From Clostridia bacterium (GTDB lineage Bacteria > Bacillota > Clostridia > Christensenellales > Aristaeellaceae), in contig CAAGFE010000026.1 of assembly GCA_900769075.1 (NCBI GenBank), forward strand, positions 1-41,632: a DNA stretch of 41,632 nucleotides. Reading direction: 5' to 3'. Numbering within the stretch: position 1 is the first letter of the stretch; each line of letters opens with the position of its first letter. The position numbers and the translations under genes were made by a program. A model generated the notes under the pieces. The model had not been told where the DNA came from and did not search any database. It saw only the letters and a program-made list of their open reading frames with translations. Positions 16,283 through 23,917 of this stretch are shown here, piece by piece.

Positions 16283-17262
16283 GCGTTCCGCTCCAGTTCT
16301 TCCTTCATGAGCGCCACCGTCCGGGCGATGGCTTCCGCCAGAGGCAGGTGAGCCGTTGCGCCCGCTGCCTGCGGATGTCCGCCGCCCCCAAAGGCCTGGG
16401 CCACCCCGCTCACCCGATAGGGCGGAATTGCCCGCAGGCTCAGCTTGACGCTGCCGTCCGCCTGTTCCCGCCCAAAGACGCACATGCGCACGCCCTGTAT
16501 GTCCAGCCCGTTGTTGACGATGATCTCCGCATCCTCCGGCAGCGCGCCGCAGTCCGCGAAGTCCTTTCGGGTCAGGCGGATGGAGGTCATGCGGCCTTCG
16601 TCATGGAAGGTCAGGCTTTCGAGCGCTTTTGCCAGCAGCGCCACCTGACGCGGCGGACGCTCCCGGTACAGCCGTCGGTAGGCCTCGGCAATGGGCGCGC
16701 CCGCTTCCACCAGCTCACCCATGACGCGGTATGCCTCGGGGGTGGTGCTGTTGTAGGTCAGATGGCCCGTGTCGGTGCTCAGGCCGACGGCCAGGCACAG
16801 GGCGACATCGGGGGTGATGGTGCAGCCCAGCCGCTGCAGCAGCTCGTAGACGATCAGGCAGTTCGCCGGAGCATCGCCATCCACGCAGTTCACCTCGCAG
16901 AAGCGGGTGTTGGTGCCGTGGTGATCCACCTGCGCGGTGTGGGCCGCACGGGCCGTCAGCGCAGCACAGCGGCCCATGCGCTTCTCGTCGGACACATCCA
17001 GGCACAGCAGCAGATCATACCTGTCCTGCGTTTCCTCCGGCACACGGAAAAGCTCCGCTCCCGGCAGAAAGCAGAGGACCTCCGGAATCTTGTCCTGGCA
17101 GAGCAGCGTGAGTTCCTTGCCCAGTTCCATCAGGCCCAGGCGCATCGCCAGGGTACTGCCCACGGTGTCGCCGTCGGGGCTGACATGGCTGACCAGCGCG
17201 ATGCGCTTCGCTGCCCGGATCGCTTCGATCACCCCGTCAAGGGGTCTCGTTGTCTTCATCAT
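16279..17262 (-). CDS. nrnA: DHH/DHHA1 family phosphoesterase (NrnA-type)
   Basis: This 327-residue protein is the bifunctional oligoribonuclease and pAp-phosphatase type. DHH-domain motifs are HVSPDGDTVGS (near 25-35), CLDVSD (near 93-98), VDHHGTN (near 117-123) and STDTGHLTYNST. The DHHA1 domain ends with GGGGHPQAAG near residue 300. In Gram-positive bacteria it degrades nanoRNA and recycles pAp. The ATG at 17262 is chosen because GGAG lies seven bases upstream; it overlaps the rbfA end by 26 bases. An ATGATG makes 17259 also possible. It couples to truB by ATGA. Confidence 0.93.
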   Translation of the reverse strand: MMKTTRPLDGVIEAIRAAKRIALVSHVSPDGDTVGSTLAMRLGLMELGKELTLLCQDKIPEVLCFLPGAELFRVPEETQDRYDLLLCLDVSDEKRMGRCAALTARAAHTAQVDHHGTNTRFCEVNCVDGDAPANCLIVYELLQRLGCTITPDVALCLAVGLSTDTGHLTYNSTTPEAYRVMGELVEAGAPIAEAYRRLYRERPPRQVALLAKALESLTFHDEGRMTSIRLTRKDFADCGALPEDAEIIVNNGLDIQGVRMCVFGREQADGSVKLSLRAIPPYRVSGVAQAFGGGGHPQAAGATAHLPLAEAIARTVALMKEELERNA

Positions 17263-17614
17263 GGGTGTTCTCCGTCTTTTGTGCGTCCGCCAGCACCTTG
17301 GCGATGTGTACGCCATAGGCAATGTTCTCGTCGCTGATGAAGGTCAGCTCGGGGCTGTAGCGGATGATGATGTTCTGGCCCAGCTCGTGGCGGATGAAGC
17401 CTGCGGCCTTTTTCAGCGCAGCCATCATGCCCTCCCGCTTGTCATCCTCCAGGACGGACACATAGATCTTCGCATGGCGGAGATCGCGGGTCACGTCGGC
17501 ATGGGTGACGGAGAAGGTGCCGGTGATGCGTGGGTCATTCAGATCCTCGCGGATGATTCGGTCCACCTCGCGGCGGACTTCCTCGGAGATGCGGTCAATA
17601 CGGTTATAGCTCAT
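17237..17614 (-). CDS. rbfA: Ribosome-binding factor A
   Basis: RbfA binds the immature 30S subunit and is needed for 16S rRNA 5'-end maturation and cold adaptation. The 125-residue protein has the single type II KH fold: RIDRISEEVRREV at the N-terminus, DPRITG near 32-37, AKIYVSV near 54-60, and IRYSPELTF near 91-99, then an acidic tail. The start at 17614 follows AAGGAGAGAAA. It is separated from infB by about 470 bases of repeats, which is unusual for this pair. Confidence 0.93.
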   Translation of the reverse strand: MSYNRIDRISEEVRREVDRIIREDLNDPRITGTFSVTHADVTRDLRHAKIYVSVLEDDKREGMMAALKKAAGFIRHELGQNIIIRYSPELTFISDENIAYGVHIAKVLADAQKTENTHDEDNETP

Positions 17615-17634
17615 TTTCTCTCCTTGATAACGCA

Positions 17635-17666
17635 AGGGGAAGGCACGGTCATCGTGTCCTTCCCCT
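17635..17666 (-). other. Strong hairpin just upstream of rbfA
   Basis: AGGGGAAGGCACG (17635-17647) pairs with CGTGTCCTTCCCCT (17653-17666) over 13 pairs with one bulged T and a five-base loop. On the minus strand there is no U-tract after it, so it is not an intrinsic terminator. It lies about 20 bases before the rbfA start and may protect or process the mRNA. Confidence 0.55.
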
Positions 17667-17710
17667 GCCTTGTGGTTTCATTCTGCTGATGGATCCCATG
17701 TCGGAACCCC

Positions 17711-17783
17711 TTGTTCCACCTGTCACCCCGCGCAGCCAGCCTCTTGTTCCACCTGTCACCCCGCGCAGCCAGCCTCTCGTTCC
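17711..17783. repeat. 33-base tandem repeat
   Basis: Two identical 33-base units at 17711-17743 and 17744-17776, beginning TTGTTCCACCTGTCACCCC, are followed by a seven-base start of a third. Each contains CGCGCAGCCAGCC, which also occurs in the larger repeats beside it. Confidence 0.85.
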
Positions 17784-17792
17784 TCCCCCATC

Positions 17793-18093
17793 CTCGCGCC
17801 GTCAATCCCATCGAAGGCATCAACCGCAACGCGTGAACGGGAGTCCAGAGGGATGAAATCCCTTTGGCGGGGTTGTAAGGGGCAGCGCCCCTTACCCTCC
17901 ACCACCACGCGCAGCCAACCCCAACGAAGGCATCAGCCGCAACGCGTGAATGGGCGTCCAGAGGGGGTATTCCCCGTTCCTCCGATCATCCCGCGCAGCC
18001 AGCCCCATCGAAGGCATCAACTGAAACGCGTGAACGGGCGTCCAGAGGGATGAAATCCCTTTGGCGGGGTTGTATGGGGCAGAGCCCCTTACC
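17793..18093. repeat. Three copies of a roughly 85-105-base palindromic repeat
   Basis: A core GAAGGCATCA near 17813, 17926 and 18010 is followed in all three copies by an AACGCGTGAA-GGG-GTCCAGAGGG block. Copies one (to about 17895) and three (to about 18091) also share GGATGAAATCCCTTTGGCGGGGTTGTA and a GGGGCAG-GCCCC hairpin. The middle copy lacks this part. Copy three runs right up to the infB stop codon. Frames through the repeats have no ribosome binding site, so I treat the block as noncoding. Confidence 0.85.
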
Positions 18094-21025
18094 GCGGGAT
18101 TTCCTCCATGATGAAGCACTCGATGATGTCGCCTTCCTTGATGTCGTTATGGCCCTCCAGGGACATACCGCACTCGAAGCCTTCCTTCATCTCCTTGACG
18201 TCCTCCTTGAAGTGCTTCAGGCTGCTCAGCTTGCCCTCATGCACCACCACGTTGTCACGCAGCAGGCGAACCTGGGCATTGCGCTGCATCTTGCCGTCCA
18301 GCACGTAGGAACCGGCGATGATGCCCGCACCGGTGATCTTCATCACCGCGCGCACCTCGGCATGGCCCAGGATGACTTCCTTGAACTCGGGGGCGAGCAG
18401 GCCCTTCATGGCCAGCTCCATGTCCTCGATGGCCTTGTAGATGACGGTGTACAGGCGGACATCGACCTTCTCGCGCTCGGCGGTTTCACGGGCGGAAGCA
18501 TCCGGGCGGATGTTGAAGCCTATGATGATGGCGTTGAAGGCGCTGGCCAGGTTGACGTCGTCCTTGGTGATGGCGCCGGCGGCACTGTGCAGCACGCGGA
18601 CGCGCACCTCGTCGTTGGAGAGCTTCTCCATGGCCTGCTTGACGGCCTCGACGGAGCCCTGCACGTCTGCCTTGATGATCAGGTTCAGGGTGGTCTGCTT
18701 GCCGGCCTCCAGGTTGGAGAACAGGTTCTCCATGCTCATCTTGGCCATGGAGGCCTCCCGGGAAGCCTTCACCTTGGCCTTGCGCTCCTCGGCGACCTGG
18801 CGGGACAGGTGATCGTCACCCACAGCGATCATTTCATCGCCCGCGGAGGGCACCTCATCAAAGCCCATGATCTCCACGGGCATGGAGGGCCCGGCCTCCT
18901 TGACCTTCTCGCCCTTGTCGTTGATCAGCGCGCGCACGCGGCCGGAGGCCATGCCCGCAACGATGTTGTCACCCACGCGGAGGGTACCGTTCTGCAGCAG
19001 CACGGTGGCCAGCGGGCCGCGGGCCTTGTCCAGCTTGGCCTCGACGATCACGCCGCGGCCCAGTCGGTTGGGATTGGCACGCAGCTCCATGGTTTCGGCC
19101 TGGAGCAGGATCATCTCCAGCAGCTCGTCAATGCCCTCGCCGGTGACGGCGGAAACGGGCACCACGATGGTGTCGCCGCCCCAGTCCTCGCAGACGATGC
19201 CGTAGTTGGTCAGGTCCTGCTTGACGCGCTCGGGATTCGCCTCGGGCTTATCCATCTTGGTGACCGCCACGATGAGCGGCACTTCCGCCGCCTTGGCGTG
19301 GTTGATGGATTCGACGGTCTGGGGCATGACGGAGTCATCCGCAGCCACGACCAGCACGGCGATATCGGTGGCCTGGGTGCCGCGGGCACGCATGGCGGTG
19401 AAGGCCTCGTGACCGGGGGTATCCAGGAAGGTGATCTGACGGTCGCCGTCCACCGTGACGGTGTAGGCGCCGATGTGCTGGGTGATGCCGCCCGCCTCGC
19501 CCGCGGTGACGCGGCTCTTGCGGATGTAGTCCAGCAGGGAGGTCTTGCCGTGGTCGACGTGGCCCATGATGGTCACCACCGGCGGACGGCTCATCAGGTT
19601 CTCGTCGGTATCCTCGAAGTCCTCGGCAATCAGCTGATCCTCGGCGGTCTGCTCGGCCTTCTTCTCCAGGGTGATCTCGAAGTCCGCGCAGACCAGGCTG
19701 GCGGTATCGAAGTCGATCTCGGAGTTGATGGTGGCCATGTTGCCCAGCAGGAACAGCTTCTTGATGATCTCGCCCGAGGGCTTGCCGATCTTCTCGCACA
19801 GGTCGCGCACGATGATGGTATCGCCGGACATGTAGGCGGTTTCGATCTTGATGGGCGCCATCATCTGCTGCGCAGAGGGCTTCTTGCGGGACTTCTTGCC
19901 GCCGCGGATCACATCGTCATCATATCCGGAGTAGCCTGCATCCCGGGAGAGCTGCTTGCGGTTGCGGGCCACATGCTCCGGATCGTGCTGGCGGACGTAG
20001 TTTTTCTTGTTGGGATCGTAGTTGGACACGCGCTCCTTGCCCATGGAGGGAGTCATGTCCGGCGCGGCAGGCTTGGGACGGTTCATGCCGCCGCCCATGG
20101 GCCGTCCCTGACCGGGAGCTGCCTGGGGACGGGGCTGGAAGCCGCCCTGCTGGGGACGGCCCTGGAAGCCCTGGCCCTGGGGACGGGGCTGGAACGTGCC
20201 GTTCGCCGGACGGCCCTGGCCCTGGGGACGCGCGGCCTGCTGGCAGGGTGCCCCCTGGGGACGGGGCTGGAACGTGCCGTTTGCGGGGCGCGGCTGGAAA
20301 CCCTGACCCTGGGGACGGGGCTGGAACGTGCCGTTCGCCGGACGGCCCTGCGCGCCCTGGGGACGCGGGCCCTGCTGCACCGGTGCAGCCTGGGCAGGAC
20401 GGGGCTGCTGGGGACGGGGCGGGCGGATGACGTTGGGCGCCAGGCCCACGGGCTTCTGGGGCACCGCCTGACCGGGACGGCTGATGATCTGGCCGATGGC
20501 AGGCTTCTTGGGCGCCTCCGCCTTGGCCTTTTCGGCAGCGGCCTTCTCGGCGGCGGCCTTCTCGGCAGCGGCCTTCTCGGCAGCGGCTTTCTCCTCAGCG
20601 GCCTTATCGGCAGCGGCCTTCTCGGCAGCAGCCTTTTCGGCAGCAGCCTTTTCGGCAGCAGCCTTTTCGGCAGCGGCTTTTTCAGCAGCGGCCTTCTCCG
20701 CAGCGGCCTTTTCGGCGGCGGCCTTCGCAGCGGCCTTCTCGGCCTTGGCCCGCTCGGCCTCCTTCTCCGCAGCGTCCAGCGCGGCACGCTCGTCAGCATC
20801 CAGCATGACATACGCCTTGGACTGGTCAGCGCGCTGCTTTTCAGCCTCGGCGCGCTTCAGTTCAGCGTCCTTCTCTTCGTTGGCCTTCACAAAGCCGTTT
20901 TCAAGGGCACGCAGGGACTGGAGCAGATTCTCCGCACCCTTGCGCGCACGGGACGCCTGTTCCTTCACCTTGGTGGCATCCGCCAGGAGCTCTCTGGTGG
21001 CATCCTTCAGTTTCACTTTCGTCAT
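18089..21025 (-). CDS. infB: Translation initiation factor IF-2
   Basis: IF-2 is the GTPase that brings initiator tRNA to the ribosome. The 978-residue protein ends in the conserved core: G domain near 480-650 with GHVDHGKT, DTPGHEAF and TKMDKPEAN, then domains II, III and C2. The N-terminal 340 residues are unusual low-complexity sequence. About 88-169 is an array of AAAEK pentapeptides, a predicted long charged helix. About 190-310 is a Pro/Gln/Gly-rich region with repeated NGTFQPRPQG-like units. Its start overlaps the ylxQ stop by ATGA. A repeat block follows its stop codon before rbfA. Confidence 0.96.
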   Translation of the reverse strand: MTKVKLKDATRELLADATKVKEQASRARKGAENLLQSLRALENGFVKANEEKDAELKRAEAEKQRADQSKAYVMLDADERAALDAAEKEAERAKAEKAAAKAAAEKAAAEKAAAEKAAAEKAAAEKAAAEKAAAEKAAADKAAEEKAAAEKAAAEKAAAEKAAAEKAKAEAPKKPAIGQIISRPGQAVPQKPVGLAPNVIRPPRPQQPRPAQAAPVQQGPRPQGAQGRPANGTFQPRPQGQGFQPRPANGTFQPRPQGAPCQQAARPQGQGRPANGTFQPRPQGQGFQGRPQQGGFQPRPQAAPGQGRPMGGGMNRPKPAAPDMTPSMGKERVSNYDPNKKNYVRQHDPEHVARNRKQLSRDAGYSGYDDDVIRGGKKSRKKPSAQQMMAPIKIETAYMSGDTIIVRDLCEKIGKPSGEIIKKLFLLGNMATINSEIDFDTASLVCADFEITLEKKAEQTAEDQLIAEDFEDTDENLMSRPPVVTIMGHVDHGKTSLLDYIRKSRVTAGEAGGITQHIGAYTVTVDGDRQITFLDTPGHEAFTAMRARGTQATDIAVLVVAADDSVMPQTVESINHAKAAEVPLIVAVTKMDKPEANPERVKQDLTNYGIVCEDWGGDTIVVPVSAVTGEGIDELLEMILLQAETMELRANPNRLGRGVIVEAKLDKARGPLATVLLQNGTLRVGDNIVAGMASGRVRALINDKGEKVKEAGPSMPVEIMGFDEVPSAGDEMIAVGDDHLSRQVAEERKAKVKASREASMAKMSMENLFSNLEAGKQTTLNLIIKADVQGSVEAVKQAMEKLSNDEVRVRVLHSAAGAITKDDVNLASAFNAIIIGFNIRPDASARETAEREKVDVRLYTVIYKAIEDMELAMKGLLAPEFKEVILGHAEVRAVMKITGAGIIAGSYVLDGKMQRNAQVRLLRDNVVVHEGKLSSLKHFKEDVKEMKEGFECGMSLEGHNDIKEGDIIECFIMEEIPR

Positions 21026-21375
21026 TCGACGCTTGCACCCCCGCTATGATTTACGGTATTCGTAGGTTTCATCGCTTGTTGAATGGAGCTGGCAAAGCCT
21101 CCCTTGAGGACTGCCATGGCGACGCCGGGCTTGCCGGTCGCCTCGTGGAGCAGCCCTTGCGGGAGCTCCACCAGAGGGGTGGCTGCATGCTGGCACACGC
21201 CTCTGTATTTATCCTGCGTGGCCCGGGATGCGCCGCTGTCCAGCAGCAGCACCCCGCAGGTTCCGCCGCGGATGGCCTTCATGCACCCATCCTCGCCGAA
21301 CACTGCCTGCCTCGCTCTGACGCACAGGCCCATGAGCCCGCGCAGCTTGCTTTCCTGTGCTTCCGTCACGGTCAT
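21022..21375 (-). CDS. ylxQ: L7Ae-family RNA-binding protein YlxQ
   Basis: The 117-residue protein is a ribosomal L7Ae/L30e-like K-turn RNA-binding fold, encoded in most Gram-positive nusA-infB operons. It shows RGLMGLCVRARQAVFGED near the N-terminus, VLLLDSGAS in the middle and PLVELP followed by a Gly-rich VAMAVL segment, all family marks. The start at 21375 overlaps the rnpM stop by ATGA, and the stop overlaps the infB start by ATGA, so the three are tightly coupled. The exact cellular role is not settled for the family. Confidence 0.9.
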   Translation of the reverse strand: MTVTEAQESKLRGLMGLCVRARQAVFGEDGCMKAIRGGTCGVLLLDSGASRATQDKYRGVCQHAATPLVELPQGLLHEATGKPGVAMAVLKGGFASSIQQAMKPTNTVNHSGGASVE

Positions 21376-21662
21376 TCCGCCTCCGGTTCCGGTGGGGGCA
21401 GGTGCGCCAGCTCGTACTGCAGGGCCGCCGCAACCTCCTCGGTCATGCGGACCTCCAGCTGACGCTCCAGCTGCTTCTGCCTGATCGCCCTGGTCAGGCA
21501 GCTTTGCTGACGGCACACATAGGCGCCGCGCCCGGGCTTCTTGCCCCCCGGATCCATCGAGAGGGAACCGTCCGGCGCGCGCACCACGCGGATGAGCTCC
21601 CGTTTGGGCTTGCTTTCCCGGCAGCCCACGCACATCCGCAGGGGAATTTTCTTTGGCTTCAT
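21372..21662 (-). CDS. rnpM: RNase P modulator RnpM (YlxR)
   Basis: The 96-residue protein has the YlxR signature RMCVGCRESKPKRELIRVVR at residues 9-28 and GRGAYVC near 44-50. In Bacillus subtilis YlxR binds the RNase P RNA and modulates its activity. It sits between nusA and ylxQ as usual, 18 bases after nusA, and its TGA overlaps the ylxQ ATG. A helical, acidic C-terminal tail ends in EPEAE. Confidence 0.93.
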   Translation of the reverse strand: MKPKKIPLRMCVGCRESKPKRELIRVVRAPDGSLSMDPGGKKPGRGAYVCRQQSCLTRAIRQKQLERQLEVRMTEEVAAALQYELAHLPPPEPEAE

Positions 21663-21680
21663 CGGGATCGCACCTCCGCC

Positions 21681-22907
21681 TTACAGGGTGTCATCCTCGT
21701 CCACGGGCAGATCAACGCCGGTGAAGGACTCGCCGCCAAAATCAGAGAAATCATTGACGGCGGATTCCTCGATGATGTCCGTATCGGCCATCTGCTCCAT
21801 ATACTGGCTCTGGGACTTGATGTCGATCTTCCAGCCGGTGAGCTTGGCGGCCAGGCGGGCATTCTGGCCTTCCTTGCCGATGGCCAGGCTCAGCTGATTG
21901 TCCGGCACGACCACGATGCAGGAGCGGGCGCCGCTGGCCTCGGTGTACACCGCGCGGACGTTGGCGGGGTTGAGGGCGTTGGCGATGAACTCCGCCGGAT
22001 CGTCGGACCACTTGATGATGTCGATCTTCTCGCCCTTGATCTCGTTCACCACGCGGTCAACGCGGCTGCCGCGCTGACCCACGCAGGAGCCGACGGGGTC
22101 GATCTGAAGCTCGTTGGAGTAAACCGCCATCTTGGTGCGGCTGCCTGCCTCGCGGGCGATGGCCTTGATGACCACGTCGCCCGCGGCGATTTCAGGCACT
22201 TCCATCTCGAACAGGCGCTTGACCAGGTTGGGATGGATGCGGCTGACGCGAACCTGGGGGCCGCGGGTGCCGGTGGCCTGGGCGCGCTGGACCTCCAGCA
22301 CGTAGACCTTCACATGATCCTCCTCCTGGAGGACTTCGCCGGGGATCATCTCGCTGGCCTCCAGGATGCCCTCAGTGCGGCCCATCAGGTCAACGTAGGC
22401 GTTGCCCTTGGTATCCACCCGGCGCACCACGGCGGTCAGGATCTCGTTCTCCTTGTCGATGTACTCATCGTACACGCGGCCGCGCTCGGCTTCGCGCAGC
22501 CTCTGCACGATCACGCCCTTGGCGGTCTGGGCCGCCACGCGCAGGAAGCCGCGGGGGGTCACATCGGTCTCGACGATATCGCCCATCTGGTAGGACTCCT
22601 TGATCTTGCGGGCGTCCTCCAGGGTGATCTGATCGGCGGTGGGGGTTTCGATTTCCTCCACGATCAGGCGGCGGGTATAGACATGCACCTCGCCGGTCAC
22701 GCGGTCGATGGTGGCGGTGATGTTGTTGGGGCTGGGCACCAGCGCGCCGTTGGGCAGGTTCTTCTGGTAGGCCTTCTTCAGCGCGTCCTCCACGGTGGCG
22801 AAGAGCATCTCCTCGCTGATGGACTTCTCGCTGGCCAGCATCTTGATCGCTTCCACCAGCTCGCTGGTCTGAGGCTTGGCGGGGGCTGCGGATTTCTTGC
22901 TTCTCAT
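21681..22907 (-). CDS. nusA: Transcription termination/antitermination factor NusA
   Basis: NusA binds RNA polymerase and nascent RNA to control pausing, termination and antitermination. The 408-residue protein has the N-terminal polymerase-binding domain (about 1-125), an S1 domain (about 135-200) and two KH domains (about 200-345, with SCVGQRGSRVDRVVNEI and IGKEGQNARLAAKL). A short acidic tail ends it, with no C-terminal repeats, which is typical of Gram-positive NusA. The ATG at 22907 is preferred over the GTG at 22916 because AGGTG lies six bases upstream of it. Confidence 0.95.
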   Translation of the reverse strand: MRSKKSAAPAKPQTSELVEAIKMLASEKSISEEMLFATVEDALKKAYQKNLPNGALVPSPNNITATIDRVTGEVHVYTRRLIVEEIETPTADQITLEDARKIKESYQMGDIVETDVTPRGFLRVAAQTAKGVIVQRLREAERGRVYDEYIDKENEILTAVVRRVDTKGNAYVDLMGRTEGILEASEMIPGEVLQEEDHVKVYVLEVQRAQATGTRGPQVRVSRIHPNLVKRLFEMEVPEIAAGDVVIKAIAREAGSRTKMAVYSNELQIDPVGSCVGQRGSRVDRVVNEIKGEKIDIIKWSDDPAEFIANALNPANVRAVYTEASGARSCIVVVPDNQLSLAIGKEGQNARLAAKLTGWKIDIKSQSQYMEQMADTDIIEESAVNDFSDFGGESFTGVDLPVDEDDTL

Positions 22908-22940
22908 GATATTCACCTTTATATGTTTTGTTTGGTTGGC

Positions 22941-23471
22941 TTATTCTTCCTGGACTTCTTCCATCTCGATCTCGTCGCCGACGTTCATCTCGTCCTCACC
23001 CAGGTCAACGTCCTGGATGCCGTCCAGATCGACGACGGGCTTGATCAGGGAAGCAGCCCGGCGGCTGAAGCGCTTTTCTTCGCCGGCGATCTCCAGCACG
23101 ACCTCGTCCCTGTCGTACCCGACCAGCTCCCCCGTGAACTCCTTCTGTCCGTCCACGGCCTTGAACAGCCGCAGCTCGACCTCCATGCCCATCGCCCGCT
23201 CGAAGTCCCTGTCCTTCTTCAGCGGACGGTCAATGCCCGGGCTGGACACCTCCAGGAAATCGTAGTCGTAGCTTTCCAGCTGGGGCTGAATGGCCCGGTG
23301 GTACCTCTCGCAGTCATCCAGCGTGATGCCCTCGGGCTTGTCGATGTACACCCGCAGGTATCTGCCGGAGTCCTCCTTGTCCAGCGCCACGTCCACCAGC
23401 TCGTACCCAAGCTGATCCGCCAGGCGCTGGCACTTGGGTTCAACCACCGCGGTCAGTTCTGATTTTGCCAT
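22941..23471 (-). CDS. rimP: Ribosome maturation factor RimP
   Basis: RimP assists 30S assembly. The 176-residue protein has the N-terminal domain (LGYELVDVAL near 21-30, YLRVYIDKPEGITLDDC, and LEVSSPGIDRPL near 74-85) and the SH3-like C-terminal domain (FTGELVGYD near 115). A very acidic tail (about 153-176) extends beyond the usual family length. The start at 23471 follows GGGAGG. It is the first gene of the operon, but the mapped promoter lies about 270 bases upstream, leaving a long leader. Confidence 0.93.
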   Translation of the reverse strand: MAKSELTAVVEPKCQRLADQLGYELVDVALDKEDSGRYLRVYIDKPEGITLDDCERYHRAIQPQLESYDYDFLEVSSPGIDRPLKKDRDFERAMGMEVELRLFKAVDGQKEFTGELVGYDRDEVVLEIAGEEKRFSRRAASLIKPVVDLDGIQDVDLGEDEMNVGDEIEMEEVQEE

Positions 23472-23740
23472 TTTGCTGCCTCCCTTCCGCCGGTTCGTTA
23501 TGCCAGGTTTTTCCATTTCATGGCATAGGAAAAGAGCGGACAACATGGCCGGGCAACACGAAGAACGCAGCTTCCCGGAGGGCGACCTGTTCGGTCAGGC
23601 CAAGGCCCCATGCCCCCCTTGCGCCGCACGCTTGTGCCGTCAGGCGATGCCCACTCTTTACCGTCGAACCCTTCTTTCTTTGCAATCGCCGGTCTCCCGG
23701 CGGGAAATGCCGCCCTCGCGGACAGCAGTTGATTCATACA
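23472..23740 (-). other. Long untranslated leader of the rimP operon
   Basis: About 270 bases separate the predicted start of transcription from rimP. On the minus strand the leader can form GACC-GAACA-GGTC (around 23584-23596), GCAC-AAGC-GTGC (around 23626-23637), and TATGCCA/TGGCATA (23527-23499). The last is mutually exclusive with CCAT-GAA-ATGG in the same stretch. No terminator with a U-tract is visible. I see no convincing gene in it. Confidence 0.45.
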
Positions 23741-23746
23741 GGGCAA

Positions 23747-23775
23747 AGTATACCACACTTTTGCCGCAAATACAA
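23747..23775 (-). promoter_or_regulatory. Promoter of the rimP-to-ribF operon
   Basis: On the minus strand TTGTAT (23775-23770), a 17-base spacer and TATACT (23752-23747) preceded by TG as an extended -10. It is divergent from the MBL-gene promoter at 23839. Confidence 0.6.
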
Positions 23776-23838
23776 GCATTTTCAAGCGTTTGCCAAGATT
23801 TTTTGCCCCTCCCGGCGGTTTTCTCCCCGCCCGTTCCC

Positions 23839-23867
23839 TTGACATCCCGGGGCAGATGCGGTAACAT
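23839..23867 (+). promoter_or_regulatory. Promoter of the secreted MBL-fold gene
   Basis: Perfect TTGACA (23839-23844), 17-base spacer, TAACAT (23862-23867). Initiation near 23874 leaves a leader of about 45 bases. Confidence 0.75.
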
Positions 23868-23917
23868 AGGGCGTGAGATGGCTTCCATATTGGTTAGCCG
23901 GAAAATGGAGAATCATG

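Noticed and set aside
17711..18093. A possible CRISPR array, because of regular repeats.
   Set aside because: Units are directly adjacent or of unequal length, there are no unique spacers of constant size, and no cas gene is near.
17611..18119. Small minus-strand frames through the repeats.
   Set aside because: They only translate the repeat units (for example a duplicated RLAARGDRWNK) and lack ribosome binding sites.
18050..21049. A 999-residue plus-strand frame opposite infB, with Gly/Leu repeats.
   Set aside because: It is the mirror of the AAAEK and PRPQG repeats of IF-2 and has no start signals.
23655..23675. A T-arm-like GGGTTCGAC on the minus strand suggesting a tRNA.
   Set aside because: No acceptor stem, D-arm or anticodon stem can be placed around it.
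23498..23736. A leader frame of about 79 codons before rimP, and a 7-codon mini-frame (MKWKNLA) at its end.
   Set aside because: Neither has a Shine-Dalgarno site, and the longer one has low-complexity, shadow-like composition.
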